64,000 nucleotides of DNA from Fragum whitleyi (lineage: Eukaryota; Mollusca; Bivalvia; Cardiida; Cardiidae), in NCBI GenBank assembly GCA_948146395.1, contig OX411543.1, positions 24,794,526-24,858,525 on the forward strand, read 5' to 3'. The notes under the pieces are model-generated. The model saw only the letters and a list, made by a program, of their open reading frames with translations. It was not told the DNA's origin and searched no databases. The number at the start of each line of letters is the position of its first letter. Position 1 is the stretch's first letter. Both the position numbers and the translations under genes were made by a program. Below, one piece after another: positions 33,222 through 46,400 of this stretch.

Positions 33222-36200
33222 TTGTCTATTAATGTTGGTGGTTTGCACAATAAGCTTTATGGTCCTGATTTTGAAGATTTTATTCAAAGTTATGCAGTTG
33301 TTTGCATCCAAGAAACACACTTCGATTCTTTTGATTGTATTCAGATTCAAGGCTTTCAGGCCCTACCATATATGAATAGAAATAGAGCAAAGTGCAGATC
33401 AGGTGGCATTGCTATCCTGGTTAAAGATAATGTGTATGATAACGTTAAAATTGTTAAATCCAGTGGCGAAAATTTTTACTGGTTCTCTATAACAAATGTT
33501 TTAGAAGGCAGCATATATAGTGATATTGACATTTTCAACAAACTTGAGGCAGACTTGATTGAACTGAATCCACAAAACCAATATGAAGTATGCTTACTTG
33601 GGGATTTTAACTCACATACAAATAAAGATATTGACTTTGCTATTATAGACGAATCTTTAGAACAAAATTTAAATTTTGATAATATTACGAGTGATTTTGA
33701 AAGAATTTCAATAGAAAATTTTGGTTTTTCACCAGAAAGGTCAAAATCTGATAATTCGCCAACAGATAATTATGGGAAAAGACTTCTCGATATATGCAAA
33801 TCTTTTAATTTGTTTATTGCAAATGGTAGATTGGGTAATGATAGATTTATTGGCTCAAAAACATGTAAATCTAGCACAGTGGTTGATTATGCCATTCTAT
33901 CTCCTTCTTTTTTTAGAATTGTTACTGAATTTCAAATTTTACCATTTGACCCTATGATGAGTGATGTTCATTGTGGCATTCATATCGCTTTATCCTGTCA
34001 ATCAGAAAGATGTATACCGTCCAATAAAAATGATGATACAGCTGTTATTTTAAAGCCTATTTGGAATTCAAATGATCAAACTCTATTTTTAGATAACTTA
34101 AATGATGCTAGTATTATTGATTTAATTAATCAAATGGATAATCAAAACTCAGATATCTCTAAAGAAGCAGTGCAGCTTCTAACTACTCAATGCTCATCTC
34201 TATTGTACAATGCTGCTGATGCTTCAGGTATGATAAAACAAATACAACCCAAACCTAGTTTTTTGAGAAAAAACGTATATGTATACGTCCATGGTTTAAT
34301 AGTGATTGTAGAAATTTACAGAAAAATTTCCGTAGAGTTAAGAATTTAAGTAGACGAGCAAATCGTCAAAATAATACACATGCTTTAACAAATGCTAGTA
34401 AAGCTTACAAAAAATGTATTAACAAGCACTTTTAAAACTACCAAAAAGAATTTATTAATAAGCTTCGCAACCTGAAATCAACAGATCCCAGATCGTTCTG
34501 GAAATTACTAAACAAAAATGATCATTCTAAATCCTCAACAATTCAAAAATTATCCCTTGACAATTTTGCTGAACATTTTAAGAAGCTAAACACAGTTTCT
34601 ACTGAAGATGGAGACCAATTAAACCATATTGATTTATCTAAAGTTTCTCAACATAATTGGGGTTTGAATAATTCTATTACAGAACAAGAAATTTTAAAAA
34701 GCATAAATAACCTTAAACTGAACAAAGCTTGCGCTTCAGACCTTATTTAAAATGAATTTTTAAAAGTCTCTAAGAGCAAAATGTTAACCGCTTTTACCAA
34801 GTTGTTCAATATAGTCTTTGATTCTGGTCATGTCCCAGATGAATGGTCACAAGGAATTATTTCTCCCATTTATAAAAATAAAGGCGACAAATCAAGCCCT
34901 GACAATTATTGAGGTATTACCATTTTAAGCTGCGTTAGTAAATTGTTCACTGCTGTTCTCAATAATAGACTCAATAAGTACTTAGAAGATATGAATCTTC
35001 TAGCTGAGGAGCAGGCTGGTTTTCGGAAAGGCTATGGCACCACAGCTCATATATTTAATCTAAAATGTTTAATAGATCTCTACTTATTCAGAGGTAAAAA
35101 ACTTTTTTGCGCCTTTATTGATTACAAGAAGGATTTTGACTCTGTAAATCGTTCTTATCTGTGGCAGAAGCTGCTGAGTAACAATATTGATGGTAAAATG
35201 TTTAAGATTATTCACAATTTGTATGCCAATGCTAAATCCTCTGTAAGGTTAGGAAGTTTAAAGTCTGTAGCCTTCTCGAGCAATATCGGAGTCAGACAGG
35301 GTGAGAATCTATCTCCAATACTTTTTTTCTTTATCTTTAAATGATCTATCAGAGTTTATTTCTCACGCTTATAATGGTCTTGATGATGTCTCTGATATGG
35401 CTAATATTCTTCTTAGTGATGATGATATTGAAGTTTACTTTAAATTATACATTTTGCTTTATGCTGACGATACAGTCATTTTTGCTGAGTCTGCAGTTGA
35501 ACTACAAGCAGCGCTAAATGCCATGTTCTTGTATTGTAAATCTTGGGATTTAGAGGTAAACCCTGCTTAAACCAGAATTACTGTATTTAGCAATAGAAAG
35601 GATCAAAATACCCCAAAATTCTTATATGATAATGAAGAAATATTTGTTGAGGATAGCTTTGTTTACCTTGGAACTATGTTTTCATTAAATCGTCGTTTCA
35701 TAAGAAGCAACAGAAGACAATTTGACCAGGCTCGTAAAGCCATGTTTTCTATTCTCAAAAAGTCTAGAATGCTACAATTACCTTTTGACATTCAGCTGAA
35801 ATTGTTTGATACTATGGTTCTACCCATTTTACTATATAGTTCAGATGTTACTGGCTTTGAAAACCATGATTTGCTTGAAAGGCTATGCCTTCAGTTCTAT
35901 TAGATCATTCTGAAAATAAAGAAATCAACGCCTAACTTAATTCTTTACGGTGAATTAGGAAGACATCCTGTCTCAATTGAAATCGAATCCAGAATGATTG
36001 GATTTTGGCAGCGTATGTTAAATGGTAAATCTGATAAAATATCTTGCAAACTTTACAGTATGTTGTTAGCTCTGCATAATATTGGTCGATTTGACTCTAA
36101 ATGGTTAACGTGTATTAAAAACATACTTGATGAAAGTGGCTTCTCATGATACTGGTTAAATCAAACTAACAAACCTTCCAGTATTTCAAAATCTGTCAAA

Positions 36201-36653
36201 ATGAAATTGAATGAAATGCACATATCTGATTCGAAAGATGCAGTGTTTAAAAGCCCTAAATGTCTTAACTATAGGATCTTTAAACCAGACTTTTGATTTG
36301 AAAATTACTTTAATATTCTTCCAGATGATCTATCAAAATCTCTTTGCCACTTCAGATCACTAAATCACAAATTTCCAATTGAATGGGGGAGATTTTTAGG
36401 GACCATAAGGGATGACAGGATATGCGAGTTATGCAGGCTGAATAAAATGGGTGATGAGTTTCATTACATGTTAGAATGTACTTATTTTGAAGATACCAGA
36501 AAAGTCTATTTGCCAAGAAATATCATCATGCGTCCAAATGTGAATTCTTTTCATAGCAGTATGACGTCGAGAGATGTAACAACTATTTTCAAAGTTGCAA
36601 AATTTTGTAATGTAAATCTGAAAACATTTCATGAGATATTTAAACATATTTAA
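33222..36653 (+). pseudogene. LINE ORF2 (endonuclease-reverse transcriptase), frame-broken
   Basis: APE-type endonuclease at 33222-34000: 'CIQETHFDS', 'CLLGDFNSH', 'SDVHCGIHIAL'. Reverse transcriptase at about 34770-35600: 'VPDEWSQGIISPIYKNKG', 'EEQAGFRKGYGTTAHIF', 'FIDYKKDFDSV', 'GVRQGENLSP', and the catalytic 'LYADDTVIF' at ~35457. C-terminal zinc-knuckle-like 'RICELCRLNK...HYMLEC' at ~36417-36480. Stops or shifts near 34280, 34433, 34749, 34911, 35335 (T-run), 35569, 35901, 36148 and 36294 inactivate it. CR1/L2/Jockey-like by overall look; clade not resolved. Confidence 0.85.
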
Positions 36654-37315
36654 TTGAAATTGTTACTAAATTGTTAAGTAGTTGTGGAAGTATTGCAGGC
36701 ACATACATATAAATTTATGGGCCAGGAATAATTTCACATAAATTTGAGCAAAATTATGGTTAAAATTTGTTGCCCTCCATTTTGGAGAGACCTACAATGA
36801 AAATGATCGACACTTTACGCAAATCTCATATTGTTAACATTTGTAGTGCTGAATCAAAATTTTGGCAAATTGCATTAAAATCAGAGTGCCGAAAGCACTA
36901 TATGCACTTTTTTCACTATTCTGGCTTAAAGGGGAAAAGTAGGCGGCATAGGCCGAGATCAGACTGCACCAATGCACAGGCTGATCTTTGTCTGTACTTC
37001 TTGCTATAAATGGAATATTTTGGGTTTAGCATGACAATGGTTAAACATTGATTGACACTTTTATCAGATCGAGGTCTAATAATACTTATATTCAAATCTA
37101 GTCATATAACTTCTAGTCATCTTTTAGGTGAATTTTCCTACACTCAGGCTACCTATGAATGCACTATGGTTGTTTTGATACTGAAACTTTCCTCCGAATG
37201 TTTGTTTATTTTTCATGTTTGTTTGTATATTTATGACTTGTACCCCGGTTCGGGGTTTGTCAATTTAATAAAACTCTTGAAAACTCTTGAAAACTCTTAA
37301 ATACATATTTCAGAT

Positions 37316-37407
37316 ATGGAATCGGACATTAAGTCAATTAAAGAAGCAAACGAGCTGATTCGACGAAGATTGGACGACATATTTAAGGATGATGACAAAA
37401 CGTGCAG
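37316..37407 (+). CDS. VWA-MIB/HERC2 gene, exon 1 (first recognised)
   Basis: Preceded by acceptor TTTCAG at 37308-37313. Encodes 'MESDIKSIKEANELIRRR' and 'LDDIFKDDDKTC' and ends AG|GTATGT, phase 2. The acceptor implies an upstream non-coding or coding exon that was not found; the LINE tail abuts it. Confidence 0.7.
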
Positions 37408-40400
37408 GTATGTTGAATACGTTTACTGTGATTCATCAATATCACGCAACTTCAAAAAAGTCTCTTTATGGTACAGTTAAAAACATCGTGAAATTGACAA
37501 GGTGAATGATTTTGAAATGTTTAAGGAATGAAATTGAATGAGTGTGTGGAGCGAGTTTTGGGTAAATTTAATGGGAGGTAATCCATTATCGCAAATTTTG
37601 TTCAGGATGAACAAAATTAGCTATATTGATTACCTCCCTTTAATAAAGTATGCATACAAGTTTTATGCAGAGCTTCCTATTTCTTCAAGAACCTATGAGG
37701 AGCTAACAATTTGAATAATGTGAGTGAAATCGCGATTTTTCACTATCAAAATTTGTTTTGAATGGCGTTGTTGTTTGTTAATTTTCGATGGGTTTGAACG
37801 GTTTGAGTGGGTGTTTGGAATGAATGATTGGAGCGCCGAGTGAGCGATTTAGAATGGAATTGATTGAGATGAATGTCAATTTCACGATGTAACTAACTGT
37901 AGTCCACCAATAATGAAATAATGGTGAGATCTGTATGACTCGTGTTTTTTTGTATCCGTATTTCTTCTAAAAATAGCGCCCTCCCTAATACATGTAGAAG
38001 CATCCCTATACTTTTACTAAGAAAACCAACTTCAAATGCCTAAATTTCAGGAACTTTTGAGATTTTAATGTTTTTTTAAATCAGAAAGTGCGTACTGAAT
38101 AAATGCTCCCTGGCCATTTAATGTTTAGCTCCCAAGAGCGTTTATTAGGAGAAATACGGCACGTATTTTTCCTTTTAAATCTATAGCAGAAAATGATGAC
38201 GCAGAAACTCATCATTAGTGGAAATGTCGCATAGGTTCTTACGATATTTCAACATGCTACGACGATGACGTAAAAAGCGGAAATGCTTTGCAAAACCGAA
38301 ATACAACGATTTTCCGGACCTTTCCGACATCAAACCGACTTCGAAATTCTTCTTTATCCCTTTCCTGTTTCACAAAATTTTGGACCTGTCCAAATTCAAA
38401 GGTTTTGCAGACGAAAATTAAAAGTGGATTTAATTGGAAAAATAACCATTCAGTAGGGTAGAAAATAGTGTGGAAAAAGAAGAAATTGCTTGTCAGAAGC
38501 AATTTCTTCTTTTTTCACGTTTTCTCAATCATAAAATCACAGGCACGTAAAAAGCAGGGATTAAACAGCAAAGGGTTAAGGACGTACTACCTTAAAACTA
38601 CAATAACTATAGGAAAATAGCAATTGAACGATTTTGTGCAATAAGACATTGTGTTCAAACTAATTCATTTTAGTTTGATTGCATAGAAGGCTTTTAAAGC
38701 TTATAGAATGAAGTGATCACAAACTCACACTTCTAGGGTCTGTTTTACACATCTTACGATCATTTTTTGCGTTCGTCAAATTAAATGTTGCTTCTAGTCA
38801 TGTAGCTCAATATTGGATTGTGTCACGCATCATGTCATTGGAATCGTCTTCTAAAGATGATGTCGATGAGTTATATTGCAAGGCAGAATCTAACAATGAG
38901 TGAAAACACTAGGTACATGTACGATTTGTGATTTTGACTTACGATTAATTTTTAGCTCCACTGGCCGAAGCTTTTGTCATGGCGGGGTGTCCGTCGTGCG
39001 TGCGTCCGTGCGTGCGTCCGTCCATGCGTAAACTTTTTCTATAAACATCTTCTCCTCCCAAACCAATGGGCGGATTTTAACGAAACTTGGTAGAAATGAT
39101 CCTTCTTAAATTGAAAAAGATATTTTGATTGACCCCAAATATGGGCGTAGCAGAGCGTGGAAGTTTTTCATAATAAAATCTTTAAAAATCTTCTGCTCCC
39201 AGACCATTGGGCCGATTTCAATGAAACTTGGCATGGATTTTCCTTGGATGACTCTTTGATTAGATTGTCAAAAAATTTTAATTGACCCCCAAATATGGGC
39301 TTGGCAGGGCGTGGCAGTTTTTCGTAATAAAATCTTTAAAAATATTCTCCTCCCAAACCATTTAGCCGTTTTCAATGAAACTTAGCATGGATGTTCCTTG
39401 GGTGATCTTTACTTAAATTATTCAAGAAATTTTAATTGACCCCCCAAATATGGGCGTGGCAGGGTTGGGCATTTTTTCATTATAAAAATATTGAAATTCT
39501 TTTCTTCCCAAACCATTGGGCCTATTTCAATGAAACTTAGTATGGATGTTCCTTGGGTGACCCTTTATTTAAATTGTTCAAGAAATTCTGATTGACCCCC
39601 CAAATATGTGGGTGGCAGGGCGGGGCCTTTTTTTTATTTAAAAAATCTAAAAAAAAAAAATTTCCTCTCAAACCATTGGGCAGATTGCAATGAAACTTGG
39701 CATGGATGTTCCTTGGGTGACTCTTTACTTCATATGTTCAAGAAATACTGATTGACCCCCTAAATATCGGCGTGGCAGGGCAAAAGTCAGGGGTTAATTA
39801 AGCCAGTGGAACGATAAGGCCATCTTTGGCCTCTTGTTTCGAAAGAAGTTTAGTAAAACGGGCCTAGTTAAATGGGCCTCTGGTGTATCACTTTTCTGAA
39901 AGAGAGAATGTGCTGATACCCAATTTGACAGCTTGATTTACTGAGGCTGGCCTGTAAACACACCCAGCGACGGTGGGGCACGGACCTTCCGGCCAAGAAT
40001 CAGGCGCCTATACCACTCGGCTACTGAGGTAGTCAATAGAATATTCGAATTCTAAACCTTCAGACTTCCCATTGAAAAAAGAGATTTTCAATGGGAAGTT
40101 CTTGTTGGTATGACATATAAAAATATTTGACACTAACAAAGTACACTCATTCCAATTCATTTCGCGAAACCGAAGAAAAATCCCTGTTACTTGGAGTTTT
40201 TTCCTAGCTCAGAAAATTTTCATTTTCTATTCATTCTTTCAACAGGGACTGTCACGGAGGTATTGACGACACAGGTAAAACTTCGTTTTTATTCAGTTTA
40301 TTGTTATTCAGATTATTGTTAGAAATTACAAACGTTTCCTTAATTACAATACTTACACTCTTTGTAAAGAAATCCCATACACGAAAAACGTAATTGATAC

Positions 40401-43400
40401 AGTTAAGAACATCGAGAAATTGACAAAGATGAATGATTTTTGAATGACTTAGGAATGAAATTGAATGAGTATATGAAACGAGTTTTGAATTATTTTCAAG
40501 GGAGGTAAAACAAAATCGAAATTAGCGTCATTTTTTTACCTCTCCTTAGTAAAATTTACGTATACATGTATTTTTGATTTTGTGTCTTCATTGATAAATC
40601 ATCGGATTGAAATGTTGATCAATTTGAAGGATTTCAAAGCAGTTTTGACAATTTTGGAGCGTACGTATTTGAGAAAGTGGATTGGGTATTTGGAATGAAT
40701 GATTGGAGCGCTGATCGATTGATTGTGAATGGTTTTGATCGTGATGAGAGTCAATTTCACGATTCTGTCAACTGTACCTGTCTGTTCGTCTTTTTTACTA
40801 CTACCATTCGTCAATGAGGGAGGTATACCTTTCATGCAATGATGCAACGTTTTTTTTTTTACAAATTCTATTATTCCTTTTAAATATCGTATCATTAATG
40901 ATAGTATAGATAACACGATGGTGTTTGGCAAAAACGAAAACAACCGATTGTCTTTTTTTTAATTGAACTCCGGTCGTTAGTATTTCTGACAAAAGAATAT
41001 ATTAAACCTACCGCATCTGGTATGGGGTATATGCTAATCGAAAGTTAGTAAATTAATTATAACTATTAAAAAATGAATTATGAAATAACTGTACGAATGT
41101 ATGATGATATTCAAGAAAGACAAAAATCAAGTTACTTAAATTGATTCCAGAACTTAAAATACTCTCTGATCGAGTAAATGAACTCGAAGAGAAGGACAGA
41201 AAACGAAGCGATGAAATACGTGCTATGAAGCGTGAAATTGTTGAAATAGAAATGACGCTCAAGAAATTTACAAGTGTCGGAATGTCTAGTCGTAATCGGG
41301 CAGAAGATAATAAGTGTGATTTCGACATTCCAATCAAAGATTCCGAAAATAACAATAGAAGTGACGTTGTTGATAAAACGCTAGACAGCGTGGATGTAGA
41401 CGACAAACTCGCTAATAGCTGTACCAAGGGCGTCGATTTTAGCAAAGAACCATCACAAAGTGATAATAAAAGTGAACATATCACGATGGAAGAAAAAAAT
41501 ATAACAGAAACTTCAACAGAAAATGAACACAAAACGCCAGTTGGGCTAGAAACTATAGAAGAACGTATAAAAGTACAGAGAGATCAAGGTATTAAAGAAG
41601 AACTTCAAGCTGATAATTCAGCTTATAATGAAGAGAAAGAGGCGTTGAATAGAGAGAAACCGGTGAAGGAGAAATCAAATAGAAGGTTAGTTGAACTAGA
41701 TGCAGAACAAGGGATAATTCAGGCTCAGAATAGCATGCGCAAAAATATCTCATTTATCTGAATGTAATTAGAAATTTGGAATTTTTGGTGGGAATTTTTA
41801 ACAAATTGATTGCTCAGTGCGAAAAAAATGTAACTGCCTAAATAGTAATAGGCAGTTACAACTGTTTTGTACTGAGACAAATAAATTCTTCACTATGTTA
41901 GATTTTGCTTTGAGATTTTTCTTTCATTTAGCAAGTTTAAATGAGATTTCTGGCAGAAAAATGTGATAATCTCTCAATATCTCCCAAAAAATGACCCCTG
42001 CATGTGCGATAGGATTTTTTAAATGAGGTTTTATTTTAAGAACTGGCTTGCTTGACTTTGCTGAGTTTTTATCCGTTTCAGATGACGAGTTTATTAATTC
42101 GGTACTTAATGAGCACAAATTTGATATTTAATCTATAATCAGACCTGATCTTTTGTGATAAAACGGGGAAACTCCAGATACTTATCGATTCGAATTATTC
42201 CGCGAAACACATAACGCCGATTGCGAAATGACGCCAGCAAATACATTATGACGTCATTTCACAACGAAAATTTAGACGTCGCGCACGCTAATGCTTAACA
42301 TTTTGTAACGTCGTTTTTTTATATTTAGACGTTATCAGACCACGTACTTTTCTGAATCGTTTCTTGTTCATTGAATGTTGATTTTGCCATGCGTATTTAT
42401 TTAAATTTGCCATATAAGTAGTATACCGAGTAAGACAAGATATATTTTTTACCACAGGAAGCAATTTCAATCAGCTTTTATTATTTTGTCATTGAATGCT
42501 CAAAAAAGGACAGCGCGCAATTAATAACGTAAGACGTTAAAAAACAATACGTTTTTGAAAAGTATGTCCACACAAACAAATCTTAATATTTTTGACATTT
42601 TCAAATGTATCTATACGAAGTTTTTCCAGGTGATTGTATGAAAAAAATAATATTTCAAAAATATAAAATGATTTATGATAATCATTTTGATAATGCAACG
42701 CTGCAGCGAAACATTTTGAAAACTGGCTATAAAATTCGCGTAATGCAGAAATTGTGTCCACACAGATTTTCACTGTTTATTTTGTTGTATATTGCGTATT
42801 AGTATTTTGGACCACATTATCGAAAAATAGAAAAAAATAATATTTTTATTTTGAAATTTCACCAAATTTTATCAATAATTGAAAAAGACATGGAGAAAAC
42901 TTTGTGAAATTTCACGCCGATTTTTCGCTAAAATTTGACGTTTACAACATCTGAATTGTTAAATAAATCTCTATCATTTTTTTCTTATTTCTCTGACAGT
43001 CGTCTTAGTTCATATTTTAAGTAAATGAACCTTGTCGCGCAAATACAAACATTCTCAACATTTTTCACGAACTATTTTACGCAATTTAAGGCCTTAAAAG
43101 AAATCCACTAACACATAATTTGTTACGTTTTACAGACGTAATTTAAAAGTTTTTGTGGCAAAGAAACTTAATTTAACGAGAATTTGATTTCCCTCAGTTC
43201 ACGTAACGAATATTCTTTAAAAGTGTGCCTTCTTGTTGTTCATTTGGTATAAAGAACATAGAAATCGGCTCACAGGTTTGGAAGAAAAAGCAGATTGAAC
43301 TTGACGGGAGACGTACGATTTCAAATGTTAAGCATTGCCGTGCGCGACGTCTTAACGTTGCTATACTTTCTAAGCTTATTTGCTTAGTAATTACACTAGT

Positions 43401-46400
43401 GTGATTACACCTTTGTAATATCAAAAATATTCAACGGAGTTATTTTACCCCGGCAACGTTGGTCATTGATAAAAAGGGCCCGTCACGCGAAAAGGGGCGA
43501 TTTGGGAATTCTGCAAAATAAATGTTTGAAAAAGAGATTGGTTCTAGAATCTAGTAAAGCCAAACCAGAGGTCGTATTTCAAAAAAAAAAATCTTTCACA
43601 GGAAGGTAGATTGAACATTCCTGAATCAGAAAATTATCAAAAAGAGAATAGTATCGACACTAGTCCGTCTGCGCAGTCCGCACAGTCTAGGCAATATCTG
43701 TAAATGTTTTGTTACAGGCAAGTGTTAAAGCCAAATTTTCAAAAGAAAGTAAAAGATAGAACCAACTCTCGGGAATACAGTAAGTACAGTTATCTGAATA
43801 TGGTAAGCAAGGGCGTGACACCAATTACGCACATTACTCAAGTGCGTAATGCAAATAAATCCTCTTTCGAAAAATGTCGTTGATGAATGATCATAACGTC
43901 GAAACTACAGCTTTACAGTTTTTTTTCAAGCTGTTGTTACGATGTTTTGTTAATTCATCAACGCTCAAATAAAAGAAAAGAGGATTGGACGGTGGACATT
44001 AATCTTTTGTCACAGTCCACATATCGCCTTTATTCTATACGATTAGATCTAGTATATTCTATGTTGGTCGCCTTCTGAGTGCGTATAAAGTTCAAAATCC
44101 TAGTTACGCCTATGGTAAGGCATAGGCTAGATAATGCAGTATGACTCGCAATGTATATACCATATGCCTTCCATTTAATTTTTGATTTCGTAAAGAAACA
44201 TTTAACCGGAGTTACAGCTAAGAACATCATGAAATTGACAAACGGATACTTTTTGAATGAATTTATGGTGAAATTGAATGAGTGGGATGGATGAGTTTTG
44301 ATTGAAGTTAATGGGAGGTTATATAACATTGCTAGTTTCGTTCAAGATAAATGAAGCTAGCGATATTTAATACTCCATAATACTCCATTTAATGAAATAT
44401 TCTTACAAGTTCTATTAAGAAATTCTATACGTTCAGGCACCAATCTGAGGCTTCGGAATTCAAGTAAGTTTGTGAAATAATGGAAATTTTCATGCAATTC
44501 GAATGTATAAATTTGTAGGTCTTGGTTTTCGGAGTGTTTTTGAATAGGTTGAGTTAGTGTTTGGTATGAATGAATAAAGTGCTGAGTGAGTGAGAATTGG
44601 TTTGATCAAAGTTAGTTTTACTTTCACGATTGTCTTACTCGTAGATACATGAACATTGACTCGTGAGGAATACTGGTATACATTTGTCCGTCATACATGT
44701 TTGCAAGAGCTTCTGCGAAACAATTAGTATTTACTTTAGTAAACTCCACTCTTATTTTAAGAATGTATTCTTCTTTTCACTATATTTTTTTTATCATAAG
44801 ATATTTGAAATTTAGCCTACTGTACTAGAATGCAGGGGCCAGTTTCACCAAAACATTTAAGACGCATTTTTTGTTTTACCGATAACCTACCACATATTTA
44901 GGACTAAAATCACGTATCACCAATCTAACAATACCTATGTTAAGTGATTGTTATTGTTACTGTTTTCAAAAGTCACCAGTAAGATAGAAATGTCTTGATG
45001 TAACTGGACCCTGTTATATATTTAATCGAATACATGAAAATGAAAATTCTATAGAAGAAAAGAGATTGTTTTCACGGATTACACATAGGAACTTGTATGG
45101 CAAAACCGACAAAAATGGAGTTTTATAGTGGCTAGAAATAGTACAGTTAGTTACATCGTGAAATTGATATTCACCTCAATCAAAACTATTCTAAATCGCT
45201 CACTTAGCGCTCCAATCATTCATTCCAAACACTCACTCATGCCAAACGCCCAAACCCATTGAAAAATATGGAAACAACTAGGTCATTCAATGAAAATTTT
45301 GATAGATAAAAATCGCGATTTCACTGACATAATTCAAATTACAAACGTTTCATAGGTTCTTGAAGAAATAGGAAGCTATGTATAAAACTTGTTTGTATTT
45401 TTTTATTAAAGGGAGGTAATCATTATCGCAAATTTTGTTCATCCTGAACAAAATTTTCGATATAGGATTACCTCCCATTAAATTCACTCTAAACTCGCTC
45501 CACACACTCAATCAATTTCATTCCTTAATCATTCCAAAATCATTCACCTTGTCAATTTCACGATGTTGTTAACTGTACGAACTTCTGTCTGTCTATGTAA
45601 GACCTGACTCAAGAGTGATACATGTTCGTATATGTTAGGAGTTACTGTACCCGATTTCTTTCCTGTAAATTATACTATTAGAATCCAAATATTGCCGGCC
45701 GTAAGCCATTGCCAATTTGACAGAAAACTCCACATTTACAGTCAAAACGGTTTACAACAATCTGGATATTTTTTATATTTATGTTTGTATTTAACAGAAT
45801 TCATAAAAAAATGACTTAGTTTTGTTACATTTCCACAAAGTATACGACATCATTCATTTTGTTTCGGATACCCAAACGACAGCAAGTACCAGCTCGGTCA
45901 GACAATCTAAGAGAGAATCAGTATAAAACAGGTCAATAATTAGCATTTTTCTCTAACTTTATTTTCTAACAGTCACCTGTTTAAAGGCATTCTTCATTAT
46001 TCATATTTATAGAGAAACCATCAATAAAACACAAGACCACAAAACAGTCAGTTCCTGTGGAAGCATGGTGGGCTATTTGTAAGCAAGAAGAAAAAGCAGG
46101 TAACTTGAATACCGGTAATACATATGATCAAAACAGAGTTAAGATCTAGTTGCAAAGTTCCAAGTTGCAAAAACAGATAGGCCTGGAAAAACGTGTATTG
46201 ACAATTTAAATGGTCCAACTAGAGGATATTAAATGAGTGGTCATTGAATACCGAATTTATTAAACGGGTCTTCCATAAACAGATAAAAACGAGGCTACGC
46301 CGAGTTTGTATCTGTTTTAGATGGCGAGTTTAATAAATTCGGTATTCAATGAGAACAAATTTGCAATTCTTTTTATAATATGACTTCAAATTTTGCAAGA

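Larger units (their letters stand above)
32340..37300 (+). mobile_element. Non-LTR retrotransposon (LINE), degenerate, two ORFs
   Basis: ORF1 at 32369-33181 is intact; ORF2 from 33222 to about 36653 is broken by stops and shifts. The 3' UTR contains 'ccccggttcggggtttgtc' and ends in three copies of an 'aaactcttg' unit (37271-37298), a tandem tail of the kind many LINEs carry. The 5' limit is uncertain. No target duplication was identified. The tail ends about 13 bp before the exon at 37314. Confidence 0.8.

Noticed and set aside
40599..40992. 114- and 63-codon minus-strand ORFs
   Set aside because: They overlap an M1 MITE and flanking intron. No domain.
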